DNA from: Methylomonas methanica MC09
GTDB taxonomy: Bacteria > Pseudomonadota > Gammaproteobacteria > Methylococcales > Methylomonadaceae
Reading direction: 5' to 3'
Length of the DNA: 64,000 nucleotides
Assembly: GCF_000214665.1 (NCBI RefSeq)
Contig: NC_015572.1
Location: forward strand, 2,666,001 to 2,730,000
Part shown: piece after piece, positions 27,816 to 39,100 of the stretch
How positions within the stretch are numbered: position 1 is the stretch's first letter
How the letters are laid out: every line of letters begins with the position of its first letter
The notes under the pieces: model-generated
Database searches by the model: none
What the model saw: the letters and a program-made list of their open reading frames with translations, nothing else
What the model was told of the DNA's origin: nothing
Position numbers and translations under genes: made by a program

Positions 27816-28673
27816 ATGTCCGATTTAGAACAAAAATCCCGCACCCAATTCAATAAGTTGCAGAAACGCCTGCGCCGCTGCGTCGGTGAAGCGATTGCCG
27901 ATTTCAACATGATAGAAGACGGCGATAAAATCATGGTCTGCCTGTCCGGCGGCAAAGATTCTTATACCATGCTGGATATTTTGTTGAATTTGCAAAAGAC
28001 CGCACCGGTCAGCTTCGAAATCGTCGCCGTCAACCTGGACCAAAAGCAGCCGGGGTTTCCCGAGCATGTGCTTCCGGAGTATCTGCAATCCATCGGCGTA
28101 CCTTTCCATATTATCGAGCACGATACCTACAGCATCGTCAAACGCATTATCCCGGAAGGCAAAACCACCTGCAGCCTTTGCTCCCGCTTGCGGCGCGGGA
28201 CATTATACGGTTTCGCCAAGGAACATAACGTTACTAAAATCGCCTTGGGCCACCATCGCGAAGACATTATCGAAACGTTTTTTTTGAACATGTTTTACGG
28301 CGGCAAACTCAAGGCCATGCCGCCCAAACTGCTCAGCGACGACAAACAAAACATCATCATTCGCCCGTTGGCCTATTGCAGGGAAAAGGATATCAACCGC
28401 TTCGCGGCCTTTAAAAAATTCCCTATCATTCCTTGCAATCTGTGCGGCTCGCAGGAAAACCTGCAGCGCAAGGCCATGAAACAAATGCTGGCGGGCTGGG
28501 ACAAACAATTTCCGGGCCGCCTGGAAACCATTTTCGCCAGCTTGCAGAATATCGCTCCCTCGCAGATGGCCGATACCGGCCTGTTTGATTTCGCCGGCTT
28601 GCAGCGAGATCCCGACTCGCCTGCGGCTCGGGTCACATCGGACGAACCCGGACTGGACATTCTTGAACGCTAA
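27816..28673 (+). CDS. ttcA: tRNA 2-thiocytidine biosynthesis protein
   Basis: A 285-aa protein. The PP-loop [10 protein letters not shown] (about residue 44) binds ATP for tRNA adenylation. The [10 protein letters not shown] pair of Cys and a third Cys in [13 protein letters not shown] hold the iron-sulfur cluster of the TtcA family. The enzyme puts sulfur on C2 of cytidine 32 in tRNA. It sits downstream of fabB and 16 nt upstream of galE on the same strand. The start ATG at 27816 gives [21 protein letters not shown], the usual family start. Confidence 0.94.
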   Translation: MSDLEQKSRTQFNKLQKRLRRCVGEAIADFNMIEDGDKIMVCLSGGKDSYTMLDILLNLQKTAPVSFEIVAVNLDQKQPGFPEHVLPEYLQSIGVPFHIIEHDTYSIVKRIIPEGKTTCSLCSRLRRGTLYGFAKEHNVTKIALGHHREDIIETFFLNMFYGGKLKAMPPKLLSDDKQNIIIRPLAYCREKDINRFAAFKKFPIIPCNLCGSQENLQRKAMKQMLAGWDKQFPGRLETIFASLQNIAPSQMADTGLFDFAGLQRDPDSPAARVTSDEPGLDILER

Positions 28674-28689
28674 ACCATGGAACTAAATC

Positions 28690-29736
28690 ATGACCAACAC
28701 TATTCTGGTAACCGGCGGCGCCGGTTATATCGGTAGCCATACCTGCGTTGAACTTATTAGCAATGGTTTCGATGTCGTCATCGTCGACAACCTCAGCAAC
28801 AGCAAACTCGAATCCATCCGCAGAATAGAAAAAATCACCGGCCAAGCCGTCCCGTTTTATCAGGCCGATATCCGCGACGCGGCAGCACTCAACCGTATCT
28901 TCCAAAAGCATACAATCAATGCAGTCATCCACTTCGCGGGACTGAAAGCCGTTGGCGAATCCTGCCAGCAACCGCTTGGTTATTATCAAAACAATATCGC
29001 CGGCACCTTGGTTTTACTGGAAACCATGGCCGAAAACGGCGTCAAAAGCCTGGTATTCAGTTCATCCGCCACCGTCTACGGCGACCCGCACACCGTGCCC
29101 ATTACAGAGCAATTTCCGTTACAGGCCACTAACCCTTACGGCCGTACCAAATTGTTCATTGAAGAAATCCTGCGCGACGCCAGTGCGGCGGATGCGCTTA
29201 ACCAACATCAGCAGCATTGGAAGATTGCCATCTTGCGTTACTTCAACCCGATCGGCGCGCATCACAGCGGCCTGATCGGCGAAGACCCCAACGGTATACC
29301 GAACAACCTGATGCCTTATTTGTCGCAGGTCGCTATCGGCAAGTTGCCGGTTTTATCGGTGTTCGGCGACGATTACGCCACCCATGACGGTACCGGCGTG
29401 CGCGATTACATTCATGTAGTCGATCTGGCCCAAGGCCATATCAAAGCGTTGCAGTATTTAATGAAACAAGCCGACGACGCCTCAACTTGCGAGGCGTTCA
29501 ATCTGGGCACCGGTAACGGCTACAGCGTGTTGGACATGATTAACACCTTCAGCCGGGTAACGGGCCAGTCCGTACCTTATCAAATCACCCCCAGACGTCC
29601 CGGCGATGTCGCCGCCTGTTTCGCCGACCCAGGTCTGGCGCTGGAAAAATTAGCCTGGAAAGCGGACAGAGACCTGCAACAAATGATGACCGATGTCTGG
29701 CGCTGGCAAAACAACAATCCTGACGGTTATTGTTGA
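28690..29736 (+). CDS. galE: UDP-glucose 4-epimerase
   Basis: A 348-aa short-chain dehydrogenase-type epimerase. It has the NAD site TGGAGYIGSH at residues 8-17, the substrate Ser region SSSATVYGDP, the catalytic YGRTK (YxxxK) near residue 153, and RYFNPIGAHHSGLIGEDP, the GalE-specific stretch. It interconverts UDP-glucose and UDP-galactose for surface sugars. The start ATG at 28690 is 16 nt after ttcA, with GGAAC upstream, so it is probably cotranscribed. Confidence 0.95.
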   Translation: MTNTILVTGGAGYIGSHTCVELISNGFDVVIVDNLSNSKLESIRRIEKITGQAVPFYQADIRDAAALNRIFQKHTINAVIHFAGLKAVGESCQQPLGYYQNNIAGTLVLLETMAENGVKSLVFSSSATVYGDPHTVPITEQFPLQATNPYGRTKLFIEEILRDASAADALNQHQQHWKIAILRYFNPIGAHHSGLIGEDPNGIPNNLMPYLSQVAIGKLPVLSVFGDDYATHDGTGVRDYIHVVDLAQGHIKALQYLMKQADDASTCEAFNLGTGNGYSVLDMINTFSRVTGQSVPYQITPRRPGDVAACFADPGLALEKLAWKADRDLQQMMTDVWRWQNNNPDGYC

Positions 29737-29818
29737 TCACAATATCTCGACTATCATTGGCCTAAACCGAGGTTCTATCCCGCCGCAACATCTTGAATAA
29801 AAGCGGCAAGAACCCAAG

Positions 29819-30193
29819 CTATTGGTTTGCAGTAACCGTTTTGCTGTTAGGTTTTTTACGCTGCGCCCGCAATGCCGCGTCGTAAGAACGCCGCGCCCAA
29901 ACCGCCGCTAGCTCGCGGTCTTCCATGATTTCCGGCGGGGCTTGGTAATACCCTAGTCTGGCGACTTTGCCGCTTCTGATGTATTCGAACCGGGCGAGAT
30001 TCATCTGCTCGAAATAACCGGCGTTTTCGGCATCGGCTTTCAGATACAGACTATCGTCCACGGCCAGCGCGAACATCAAGCCGTCGCGAAAAACCCCGTA
30101 ACCGCCAAACATCCCGCGGACGTCGACAGGACCAAACAGCTCGAACAACTCCGGCAGATAAGCGCTGAATTCGTTCACGGCACACTCCAACAA
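29819..30193 (-). CDS. TfoX N-terminal domain protein
   Basis: A 124-aa protein of the TfoX/Sxy N-terminal family: FGPVDVRGMFGGYGVFRDGLMFALAVDDSLYLKADAENAGYFE, then YYQAPPEIMEDRELAAVWARRSYDAALR. Full TfoX regulators add a C-terminal helical domain that is missing here, so this is the single-domain form. The function of single-domain members is not established. The C-terminus is basic (RAQRKKPNSKT). It lies 7 nt downstream of the acetyltransferase gene. Confidence 0.85.
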   Translation of the reverse strand: MLECAVNEFSAYLPELFELFGPVDVRGMFGGYGVFRDGLMFALAVDDSLYLKADAENAGYFEQMNLARFEYIRSGKVARLGYYQAPPEIMEDRELAAVWARRSYDAALRAQRKKPNSKTVTANQ

Positions 30194-30200
30194 GACTCAG

Positions 30201-30674
30201 TCATAACAGCAATTTTAACTTGCGCCCGCCGCTAATACTAAAGCCTTCGCGTTGATAAAACCCCAAAGTCCGGTCGAATTGCGGCAACGGCGGTGTAGTC
30301 ACTTCCAGCCGCGTCCAGCCTTTAACGGCGCCATAGGCTTTGGCCTGCGAAACCAGCTTACGCCCAACCTGCCCGGAGCGAAACGCCGGACGCACATAAA
30401 GCTCGGGTACGATGCCGAAAGCGCCTTCCGCATACAGCGCATGACTTTCAGACAAGCTCAGGAAACCCACTGCATTGTGCAGGCTGTCGTAGGCGACAAA
30501 CACCACATAAACCTGTTTCTCCAGCAAATCCCGCAGCCTGTCGGCGGTTTCCTGCAAATCGAAGTTGAAGGTCTGCTCGCCAATCTGCTGCATGATTTCC
30601 GTCAGCAGCTCGCCGACCATGACCGCAATGTCTGCTGCATTCGCCTCCGTGGCGCGTTGTATAGTTGTACTCAT
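30201..30674 (-). CDS. GNAT family N-acetyltransferase
   Basis: A 157-aa protein with the GNAT core: IQRATEANAADIAVMVGEL at the start, FVAYDSLHNAVGFLSLSES as the central strand, LYVRPAFRSGQVGRKLVSQAKAYG as the acetyl-CoA pyrophosphate loop (RxxxxGxxL), and FYQREGFSISG near the end. The substrate is unknown. It lies directly upstream of the TfoX-like gene, and the two are probably cotranscribed. Confidence 0.88.
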   Translation of the reverse strand: MSTTIQRATEANAADIAVMVGELLTEIMQQIGEQTFNFDLQETADRLRDLLEKQVYVVFVAYDSLHNAVGFLSLSESHALYAEGAFGIVPELYVRPAFRSGQVGRKLVSQAKAYGAVKGWTRLEVTTPPLPQFDRTLGFYQREGFSISGGRKLKLLL

Positions 30675-30720
30675 CTTGGTTTACCGGAATGTTACTGTTT
30701 AGACCCAGTACGTCGCCTAT

Positions 30721-33700
30721 TTAGCACGTGCCGTAACCGCCGCCGCCCGGCGTTTCGATGACGATAGTGTCGCCGGCTTCGACCTGGATTTCGGCACAGC
30801 CCGTCAGTTGTTCGCTGCGGCCGTCCCGGCGGATCAACCGATTTGCGCCCAAGGCACCGTCTCCCCCACCCATTAAACCGAAAGGCGGCAGCACGCGGTG
30901 GCTGGACAGGATACCGACTCGCATGGCTTCGCGAAACTCGATGCGCCTGATAACGCCGTCCCCGCCCTTATATTGCCCCGCCCCGCCGCTACCGCTGCGT
31001 ATCGAAAACTCCCGCAACAACACCGGAAAACGGGCTTCCAGGATTTCCGGGTCGGTGATACGTGAATTGGTCATGTGGGTATGCACGGCGTCGGCACCAT
31101 TAAAGCCGTCGCCGGCCCCGGCACCGCCGCAAATGGTCTCGTAATATTGCAAGCGCGCGTTGCCGAAGGTAAGGTTGTTCATGCTGCCTTGCGAAGCCGC
31201 CAGCGCACCCAAGGCGCCGTACAAGGCATCGACGATATATTGCGAGGTCTCAACGTTGCCGGCCACCACGGCCGCCGGATAGACCGGATTAAGCAGGCAG
31301 CCGGGCGGAATGATAATGTCCAGCGGCTTTAAACAACCGGCATTCAGAGGAATGTCGTCTTGCAGCAAACTTCGAAATACATACAGCACCGCCGCCTTGC
31401 ACACCGCCGCCGGCGCGTTAAAGTTGCCGGGCAGTTGCGGCGACGTGCCGCTGAAATCGATGCGGGCACACCGCCGTTCATGGTCTACGCCGACAGTCAC
31501 CACGATTTTCGCGCCCTGGTCCATCGTGTATTCAAAGCGCCCTGCAGCCAGGCGCGTCAACAATTCGCGCACGCAAGACTCGGCATGGTCTTGCACATGC
31601 TGCATATAGGCCGTCACCACCGGCAACGAATAAGCCTTTACCATTGCCAACAATTCCTGCACGCCTTTTTGGTTGGCGGCGATTTGCGCTTGCAGATCGG
31701 CCAGATTCTGCTGCGGATTGCGGGCCGGATGCGGGTTGCTCGCCAGCCATTGCCTGACCGCCTGCTCCTGAAACTCCCCGTGTTCGAGTATCCGTAAGCC
31801 GGCACTCAGGATACCTTCATCTTCGATGCAACGGCTGTTGGCGGGCATGGAACCCGGTGAAATGCCGCCGATATCGGCATGGTGGCCGCGCGACGCGACA
31901 AAAAACAGCAATTGCCCGTCGTCGGCGTCAAACACCGGCGTCACCACGGTAATGTCGGGTAAATGGGTGCCGCCGGCGTAAGGCGAATTCGACAGATAAG
32001 CCTCGCCCGCCTGAAAATCATCGCCTTTTAGCGCGATCAAAGCCTTAACGCTTTCACCCATGGAGCCCAAATGCACCGGAATATGCGGCGCGTTGGCGAC
32101 CAGTTGCCCATGCGCATCGAACACAGCGCAGGAAAAATCCAACCGCTCTTTGATATTGACTGAGTGCGCGGTGTTTTGCAGCACAAACCCCATTTGTTCG
32201 GCCACCGACATAAAGCGCCTGTTAAAAATTTCCAGCAATACCGGATCGCGCTGGGCGCCGACGGTATGCCTGTCGGACAATGCCCTACGCCGCGTCAACA
32301 GTAAATCGCCGCCGGCTTGCAATTGGGCTTGCCAACCGGGTTCGATGACGATGGTCGAGGTGGCTTCCAGTACAATGGCCGGGCCCACCAGCGGCGCTTG
32401 AGCGGACAAATCTTCACGCCGGTAAACCGGCGTCTCGTGCCAGGCATTTTGGCTAAACATACGCGTAATGCGTTCGGCTTGACCGTTCTGTTGCTGCGTA
32501 GTGAGGGGCGGTTCCGCATCGCCTGCTTCCCGGCCTATGCATTCGACTTGAATCGCCGCCAGCAACAACGGCCGTTGCGCGTAACAAAAACCGAACCGCT
32601 GACGATATAAAGTTTCGAACTGGCTGGGTATCTGTTCCGGCTCGGTAAAATCCAGCGTCAACGCGGTATCGGTACCCTGGTAGCGCAGATCCAGGCGCCA
32701 CTGGCTGCTGATCCGGTCATCCGCCAGACCTTGTTCCCGCAAGGTCGCCCGGCCCTGCCGCTCCAATTCCGACCACTGCCGCTTCAGAATTCCAAAATCG
32801 ATTTCATCCCACGGCTGCTCCAATGCCTGCTGTTTGACCAGCCGAAAATCCGCCAAACCCATGCCGTAAGCAGACAAAACGCCCGCCAAGGGATGCAGCA
32901 ATATCGTGCGCATGCCCAGCCTGTCCGCTAATAAACACGCATGTTGCCCGCCGGCGGCGCCGTAACAACACAAGGCGTATTCGGCCAAGTGATAGCCTTT
33001 TTGCACCGAGATTTTCTTGATCGCCTCTGCCATGTTTTCGATGGCTATGCTCAAAAATCCTTCCGCGACTTGCTCCGGGCCGCGGCTGTCGCCGCTGGCA
33101 CTGTTGATGCGATCTGCCAATTCGCTAAACAGTTGCCCTATCCGTTCTGCATCGGGCGGTAAATTGCCCTCCGCGCCGAATACCGCCGGAAAATCCGGCA
33201 ATTTGCCGAGCAGCAAATTGGCATCGGTCACCGTCAACGGTCCGCCGCGCCGGTAACAGGCCGGCCCCGGATTGGCGCCCGCCGATTCCGGCCCGACCCG
33301 GTAGCGAAAACCGTCGAAAGAAAGAATCGAACCGCCGCCCGCGGCGACAGTATGAATCGCCATCATCGGCGTCCGTATGCGCACCCCGGCCACCTCGGTA
33401 TCCAGCGTACGCTCCAACTCTCCGGCATAATGGGCCACATCGGTAGAGGTGCCGCCCATATCGAAGGCGATGATTTTCGGCAAACCGGCTAGTTTGGCGA
33501 CCTCTACCGCGCCTATCATGCCGCCGGCCGGGCCGGACAAAATACTGTCCTTGCCCTGAAAATCGTCGGCCCGTACCAATCCACCGTTGGATTGCATGAA
33601 CAGCAGGCGGCTGGAGGGGCTGATCTGCGCCAAACCCTGCCGTACTTGGCGGACATAGCGCCGTAATAAGGGCGATAGATAAGCGTCCAATACCGTGGTG

Positions 33701-34311
33701 TCGCCACGCGCAACGATTTTCGGCAACGGGCTGGCCTGATGGGACAGGGATATTTGCGTAAAACCCATCGCCCGGGCAATCTCCGCCACGGCCAGTTCGT
33801 GATCGGGAAATCGCCAGGCATGCAGCAGCACAATGGCAATCGCACGTATGCCCCGCCGATAGATCGCCTGCAACTGCTGCCGCACAACGTCTTCATCCAG
33901 CGCCTGCAATACCTCGCCCTCCGCGCCGACCCGCGCGTCGATTTCAACCACGCGCTGATACAGCGGCTCGGGGCGTTGAATATTCAACGCAAAAATGTCC
34001 GGCCGGTTCTGATAGCCGATCCGCAAGCAGTCCTTGAAACCGCGATTGATCAGCAGCGCCACCGGCTCGCCCTTGCGCTCCAACAAGGCATTGGTGCCCA
34101 CCGTAGTGCCCATTTTGACGCTGTCGATACGCGCGGATAAGCCTTCAGGCGCGGCTTGCAGAATCTCCCCTATGCCTTGCAGGGCCGCGTCTTGATAATG
34201 TTCGGGGTTTTCCGACAGCAACTTACGGCTGACGATGCGGCCGTCCGGCGTATACGCCACAATATCGGTAAACGTACCGCCTCTATCGATCCAAAATTGC
34301 CAGCCTGACAT
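30721..34311 (-). CDS. 5-oxoprolinase / hydantoinase A-B fusion
   Basis: A 1196-aa fusion. The HyuA-type half (about residues 1-690) has the ATP-binding motif [14 protein letters not shown] at residues 7-20 and the second phosphate loop [14 protein letters not shown] near 280. The HyuB-type half (about 700-1190) includes [27 protein letters not shown] start, [13 protein letters not shown] and [36 protein letters not shown], and ends [14 protein letters not shown]. The single-chain layout is that of eukaryote-type 5-oxoprolinase, which hydrolyses 5-oxo-L-proline to glutamate with ATP. A hydantoinase or N-methylhydantoinase substrate is possible. Confidence 0.9.
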   Translation of the reverse strand: MSGWQFWIDRGGTFTDIVAYTPDGRIVSRKLLSENPEHYQDAALQGIGEILQAAPEGLSARIDSVKMGTTVGTNALLERKGEPVALLINRGFKDCLRIGYQNRPDIFALNIQRPEPLYQRVVEIDARVGAEGEVLQALDEDVVRQQLQAIYRRGIRAIAIVLLHAWRFPDHELAVAEIARAMGFTQISLSHQASPLPKIVARGDTTVLDAYLSPLLRRYVRQVRQGLAQISPSSRLLFMQSNGGLVRADDFQGKDSILSGPAGGMIGAVEVAKLAGLPKIIAFDMGGTSTDVAHYAGELERTLDTEVAGVRIRTPMMAIHTVAAGGGSILSFDGFRYRVGPESAGANPGPACYRRGGPLTVTDANLLLGKLPDFPAVFGAEGNLPPDAERIGQLFSELADRINSASGDSRGPEQVAEGFLSIAIENMAEAIKKISVQKGYHLAEYALCCYGAAGGQHACLLADRLGMRTILLHPLAGVLSAYGMGLADFRLVKQQALEQPWDEIDFGILKRQWSELERQGRATLREQGLADDRISSQWRLDLRYQGTDTALTLDFTEPEQIPSQFETLYRQRFGFCYAQRPLLLAAIQVECIGREAGDAEPPLTTQQQNGQAERITRMFSQNAWHETPVYRREDLSAQAPLVGPAIVLEATSTIVIEPGWQAQLQAGGDLLLTRRRALSDRHTVGAQRDPVLLEIFNRRFMSVAEQMGFVLQNTAHSVNIKERLDFSCAVFDAHGQLVANAPHIPVHLGSMGESVKALIALKGDDFQAGEAYLSNSPYAGGTHLPDITVVTPVFDADDGQLLFFVASRGHHADIGGISPGSMPANSRCIEDEGILSAGLRILEHGEFQEQAVRQWLASNPHPARNPQQNLADLQAQIAANQKGVQELLAMVKAYSLPVVTAYMQHVQDHAESCVRELLTRLAAGRFEYTMDQGAKIVVTVGVDHERRCARIDFSGTSPQLPGNFNAPAAVCKAAVLYVFRSLLQDDIPLNAGCLKPLDIIIPPGCLLNPVYPAAVVAGNVETSQYIVDALYGALGALAASQGSMNNLTFGNARLQYYETICGGAGAGDGFNGADAVHTHMTNSRITDPEILEARFPVLLREFSIRSGSGGAGQYKGGDGVIRRIEFREAMRVGILSSHRVLPPFGLMGGGDGALGANRLIRRDGRSEQLTGCAEIQVEAGDTIVIETPGGGGYGTC

Positions 34312-34526
34312 AGAAAAGTGTTACATGAAATTAAAGGGTTGAACGCTACTACCGCAAAAGGCGGCTTAACGGTGTGCGGCGCAAATTATAGGCCATCATT
34401 TGGCGTATGCGCGCGAATCGGCAAGCGCCGACGCACCCGCGAAAGCTTACTACGGTAAAACATCTGAACAGGTCGGATAGATGTAACTGTGTCAAAACGG
34501 GTCTCTCTGAAACCCCGGCTTGGCGG

Positions 34527-34880
34527 CTAATCAAGCGCGTCCAACTGCTTGCTGATCACCGCCGGCAGTTGCTTGGGCGCCTTGATACGCAGCTGTTTAT
34601 TGATATTAAAACGGCCAAACACCACTTCGATGTCGTTAACCGCTACCCGAAATTGTTTGGCCAGAAAACGCACCATGTGGTCGGTCGCCTTGCCGTTTTC
34701 CGGTGTCGCGGTGACGCTGATCTTAAGCTGATTGCCTTTGGGCTTGCCGATCACATCCTGCTTCGCACTGGGCGTACCCAGCACGTTCAGCACCAGGATG
34801 TCGCCGTCCCAGCCACAAAAACCGTCTATCGCTAACCCTTTGCCTACGTCCTTAGTCTTGGATTTTTTCGGTTTTGCCAT
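34527..34880 (-). CDS. DUF167 (YggU-like) protein
   Basis: A 117-aa protein. The start is taken at ATG 34880 (MAKPKKSKTKDVG), since the longer frame to 34937 begins in intergenic DNA. It shows the DUF167 pattern: ILVLNVLGTPSAKQDVIG, then LKISVTATPENGKATDHMVRFLAKQFRV, and VFGRFNINKQLRI. The N-terminus is Lys-rich. Its biological role is unknown. No operon partner is visible. Confidence 0.88.
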   Translation of the reverse strand: MAKPKKSKTKDVGKGLAIDGFCGWDGDILVLNVLGTPSAKQDVIGKPKGNQLKISVTATPENGKATDHMVRFLAKQFRVAVNDIEVVFGRFNINKQLRIKAPKQLPAVISKQLDALD

Positions 34881-34969
34881 GATAAAACTTTTGTAACGGT
34901 TCCCGATTATTAAAAGAAGTTGCGTTGCCAAATACAAGGCGCAAGTTAAACCGCATACCCTGAAATACG

Positions 34970-35653
34970 CTAGATTTCGCGCGCGGGGCGAATCCCGGCA
35001 AAAATACTGTCGCTCAACCAGTTTTGCACGTTTCGCGTCAGCGCGGAAGGTCCAACCAAGGTCAAACTTTTATTTTTGATGGCCGCGCTGTAGCTGGTGT
35101 CGCCCATCCAGCAATCGATCATGGTGCGTAAATTGGTCGTGAAATACACGTCGACATCCTGCCCTGGATCTTCTAAACAAATATCCACATTATCGCCTTT
35201 TACAACCAGCCACCAACTACCGAACTTGCTCAAGTCCGTGAATTCGAAGCGGATAACCGATTGATTGCCCGGCAACTGTTCGGGTTTGATGCTCCGCTGT
35301 AAATAGAGCATCAGCAATTCCACATCAAGATCGCTATCGCGCAAGTCCCCGCGCGCCCAACACATGCCCCAATCGCCGATAACCTTGAGTATGGGCAAGG
35401 TTTCTTTTCCGGATTGGGTCAGAAAATATTCATAACCGCGTTGACCCGGAATTTTCTTACGCATGATTAATTCCGCGTTGGTTAAATCGTTTAAGCGCTT
35501 GGTCAGGATGGTGGGCGATATCAAAGTCAAACCGCGTTGCAATTCGTTGAAGCGCGTCGCCCCCATATGCAATTCGCGCAGTATCAACAGCGTCCAGCGC
35601 TCGCACAATATCTCCATCGCTTTGGCGATAGGGCAAAATTGGCCGTAATCCAC
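34970..35653 (-). CDS. HxlR-family regulator with C-terminal SCP2-like domain
   Basis: A 227-aa protein. I chose the GTG at 35653 (MDYGQFCPIAKAMEILCERW) because GAGGAG lies 6 nt upstream; a TTG at 35683 would add 10 residues. Residues ~5-100 are the HxlR winged helix: CPIAKAMEILCERWTLLILRELHMGATRFNELQRGLTLISPTILTKRLNDL. The Cys in CPIAKAM is the redox or thiol-sensing residue of several HxlR proteins. Residues ~125-220 resemble an SCP2 sterol-carrier fold (VVKGDNVDICLEDPGQDVDVYFTTNLRTMIDCWMGD), which may bind a hydrophobic ligand. It is divergent from the tautomerase gene over a palindromic operator, so autoregulation is likely. Confidence 0.88.
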   Translation of the reverse strand: MDYGQFCPIAKAMEILCERWTLLILRELHMGATRFNELQRGLTLISPTILTKRLNDLTNAELIMRKKIPGQRGYEYFLTQSGKETLPILKVIGDWGMCWARGDLRDSDLDVELLMLYLQRSIKPEQLPGNQSVIRFEFTDLSKFGSWWLVVKGDNVDICLEDPGQDVDVYFTTNLRTMIDCWMGDTSYSAAIKNKSLTLVGPSALTRNVQNWLSDSIFAGIRPAREI

Positions 35654-35698
35654 CTCAATCTCCTCAAAAACCGTTAAATACAAAAAACGCAGCGTGTT

Positions 35699-35726
35699 AC
35701 TACGGATTATGTAGTTGGATACTACA
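35699..35726. promoter_or_regulatory. Phased CTAC/GTAG operator, likely HxlR site
   Basis: Three half-sites lie in the divergent promoter region: CTAC at 35700-35703, GTAG at 35711-35714 and CTAC at 35722-35725. They make two overlapping inverted repeats, ACTAC-N7-GTAGT and TGTAG-N7-CTACA, with exact 11-bp spacing, one helical turn. GTA/TAC palindromes are typical of HxlR operators. Confidence 0.6.
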
Positions 35727-35820
35727 TTTGCAAAAGTATTTCGCCCCTGCGTTTCCCTTTAATCTACACACATCGGGAAACACACCTGATATCCATTCAT
35801 TCACTTATAAGGGTAAAAGC

Positions 35821-36036
35821 ATGCCATTAATTACAGTCAACTTAATAGAAAACGTATTTTCCAGCGAACAAAAAGCTGAAATCATTGAAAAACTGACGGA
35901 CACCATGGTCGCCATAGAAGGCGAGAATATGCGCCAGGTAACATGGGTAAAGATAGAAGAAGTACCCGAAGGCCAGTGGGGTATCGGCGGCACGCCCCTG
36001 ACGGCGGCCATGGTGCACCAGATTCAGAAAGGCTAG
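35821..36036 (+). CDS. 4-oxalocrotonate tautomerase family protein
   Basis: A 71-aa protein starting at ATG 35821 (MPLITVNLIENVFSSEQKAEIIEKLTDTMV), with AAGGG upstream; the frame opens at 35728 but only this start gives the family's catalytic Pro directly after Met. The remaining residues, NMRQVTWVKIEEVPEGQWGIGG, also fit the tautomerase family. The natural substrate is unknown. It is divergent from the HxlR regulator and probably controlled by it. Confidence 0.92.
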   Translation: MPLITVNLIENVFSSEQKAEIIEKLTDTMVAIEGENMRQVTWVKIEEVPEGQWGIGGTPLTAAMVHQIQKG

Positions 36037-36195
36037 ACCCGGCGGTTGAATTTGGGGCTATTGCGACGAACACCTTAGCCCCTCGTTTGCAAAAAAAAAG
36101 GCGTGTTAACAATTCGTTAATACATCATCTTAAGTTGGGTCCGGGACCGCTATGCGCCCCCTGACTCAACGCATTACACCAAAGGGCCAACCCTT
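36037..36195. other. Convergent intergenic region
   Basis: About 160 nt between the tautomerase gene and the alpha-2-macroglobulin gene. It holds GGGGCTA...TAGCCCC (about 36055-36081) with a long loop. An A run, not a T run, follows, so I do not call a terminator. Confidence 0.35.
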
Positions 36196-39100
36196 CTACT
36201 CTTCCACTTTTATCGTATCCCCTAAACCGCGATATAAAATCTCGGTATCGTACATGCCTTCCGCAAACACCGGCGGCACTTGGTAGGTGCCGGAATTCAG
36301 CGGTTTCAGACGAAATTCGAAGTATTTTTCACCACCGTCCAGATCGCCAAACAACACCAATCTATCTTCCTGCACGTCGATGTATTCCGGTTGCCACAAG
36401 GGTTTCTTGTCGATTGGCAGCGATTTGCGTTCGGCCAGACCGTGCTCGCTGAGATCGATTTCGAAGCCGCCGGGGACCAGCATCACCACCGCCACGTCCC
36501 GCATGGCCTGGTCCGGATGCAAGGCAATGCGGATATGCAGTTTGTCCTGCAGGCCAAGCCGGGTTATGGCTTCGCCTTTGTCGTTGAGCATTTGCCGGTT
36601 GACGGTCAGTTTTTGGCTGATGGCGGCAGACGGCGGCGCACGGTCGTAGCCGGTTTCGCTGAGCTGGTAATACAAACTCCATTTACCTTCGCCGCGCAGT
36701 TCCAGCGGCCGGATGGTAGGCGTCAACAGTGCGGTTTTGATGGATTTGCCTTGCAGCTCCAATTGCGCCAATGGCGTGCCGGCCAACACCGTAAAGCTTT
36801 GTTGCTGGTCCTGTTCGAAACGCGTCCATAAACTGCCCAAGCCCAGTAAGGCCATGGAGCCGCGGAAGGAGTTCATACGCTGTCCGACCAAATCCTGCCC
36901 CAGTTCCAGCATATAACCGCCGAATTTCGGATCTTGGGTATCCAACAGTTCCGGCAGATGTTTGCCGACCAAATACAGGTACAGACTCAGGTTTTCCGGA
37001 TTGTTCTGCATGTCCGTGGGCAGTATGCCGCTGGTTTGCCATTGCTGCCGGATGTCGTCGAACTGACGCTCGGCATCCTGATCCAGATGATGCAATTTGT
37101 AGGCGGCGCCGATGAAGAAGCGGCTGCGGCTGGCAATCGGCTGGCCGCTGCTTTTGCTCTGAGACTGCAGGTCGGCTTCAAAGGCCCGCAAGCGTTCGGC
37201 AACATTCTGGCCATTACGGGCCAACAGGTAAAAGGCGTAGGCTTTGGCGTCGTGCTGGTCCGGCGTATATTGGCGGGATTGCGCGAACTCGTCGGCATAC
37301 GCCAGCGCCCGCTGCAACATGGCTTCCGGCACGTTGTGGCTGCGGTCCTTGGCTTCCAGCAACATGTGAGTGGCGTACATGGAATAAAACGGCATGCCCT
37401 CATCCGCCGCCGTCCAATAGCCGAAGCTGCCGTCATGTTTTTGCCGGGTTTGCAGGGTGCGAATGCTGCGTTCCAGCTGTGTTTGCACGTCCTTGGCCGA
37501 TAAGCCCAACTCCGGATTGGCGCCCAACACCGCCGCAGGGAAGGCTTGGCTGGCGATTTGTTCGGTACAACCGTAGGGGTAGTTTTTCAGAAACTCGACG
37601 ATGCCGCGCAAATAAGCCGCCGGCGTCAACGACAAGGCCAATTCGGTTTGCCGTTGCTCCGGATACAAGTCGCGTTGCAAATCCAGCTTGCGTACTTCGC
37701 CTTTACGTTGTTGCTCCACGGTCAGCACCCCGCCTTGCAGCGTGGTTAGCAAAGGCTGCGAGGGGCGGATACTCATTTCTTCGCTGTATCCGGCCGTTTC
37801 GCTCCCACCCGCAACCTGATACTGCACATTCACCGGCCCCAGTTTATCCTTGACCTTGGCATGGAAACGCACGGTACCGTCCTGGCCTTGGTTCAGCGAG
37901 AGCGTTTGCGGATTGGGCGACAGTAATTCCAGTACCTCGCCGGCCGCGACGCTGACTTGCAAGTCCTGCTTGCCGGCTTGCTCGCTATTGTTGGCCACCA
38001 GCACCCCCATGTCGAATTCGTCGCCCGGCGCCGCCACATAGGGTTGCTGCGGTTGAATCACATAGGCTTGGGCGGCGACGGTTTGCGACACCGGCACCGC
38101 CAATTTGCCGGCATTCACGGCCACGGCAATGACCCGAATCTTGCCATTGAAATAGTCCGGTACCGGTATCGACAGCGTATTTTCGCCCGGTTCGGCAGCA
38201 ATAATGCCGGACCAAAACGCCATCGGCGCCTTGTGTTTGCGGGCGAAGGGGTTTTTGTATTTACCCAGCTGGGCATCCTCGTCGCCGCCCGGCGCCGACA
38301 ATTTATGCACCAACGCAAAATCCGGCAGGATCAAATCCAGAATCTGATGACTTTTGACCTGCAAAGCCCGTTTACGGAAAAAATAATCCAGCGGCGCGGG
38401 ATTGCTGTAATGCGCAAATTGCAGGATGCCCTCGTCGACCGCATACAGCACCAGTTTGGTAGCTTCGTTGACGTGGTAACTGACATCCAGCGTGCTACCG
38501 GGCCGCACTTTTTCCGGTACCTTCAAGCTGATGTTTTGCGTATAACGCTGCTTGGAAATACTGAACGGCACCACCCCGTAACTGAGCGGGCTCATATAGA
38601 TTTCCCGCGAATCCAGCGAACGTACAAACGCTACAGACAAATACGCGTTGCCACTGATGTTGTCCGGCAAGGTGATTTTCTGACTGGAGGCCGTGGTGCC
38701 GATTTTGAACCATTGGCTGGTCAGTACGCCGTCCTGTTCGACGGTAATCAGGCCGGCGCCCTGATAGGGAGCGACGATTTGCACTTCCAGCGTTTCACCG
38801 GGCTGGTATTCGGCTTTGTTCAGGGTCAGATTCAATTCGGCGTTGCGCTCGACGTTGCGGCTGACATTGCCGTCGCCAGCTACCGTATAGTCGGCCCGAT
38901 TCAAGGTTTCGCCCTGCGAATTTTTGAACAGCACGTAAAAACGGCCGGGGTTATCGCTGGGTAGCGTAAAATCGGCTCTGCCATTTTGCAGAGTTACAGG
39001 CTGACTGTTGCGCAGTTCCTGGCGCTGCACAGACTGGTATTGGTACAAGCCGTCCTCACGCTTCACCAACGTCGATACGTAACGGACTTCAAATATACCC

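Noticed and set aside
36055..36081. GGGGCTA...TAGCCCC as a terminator
   Set aside because: The loop is long and no T run follows on the strand that would need it.
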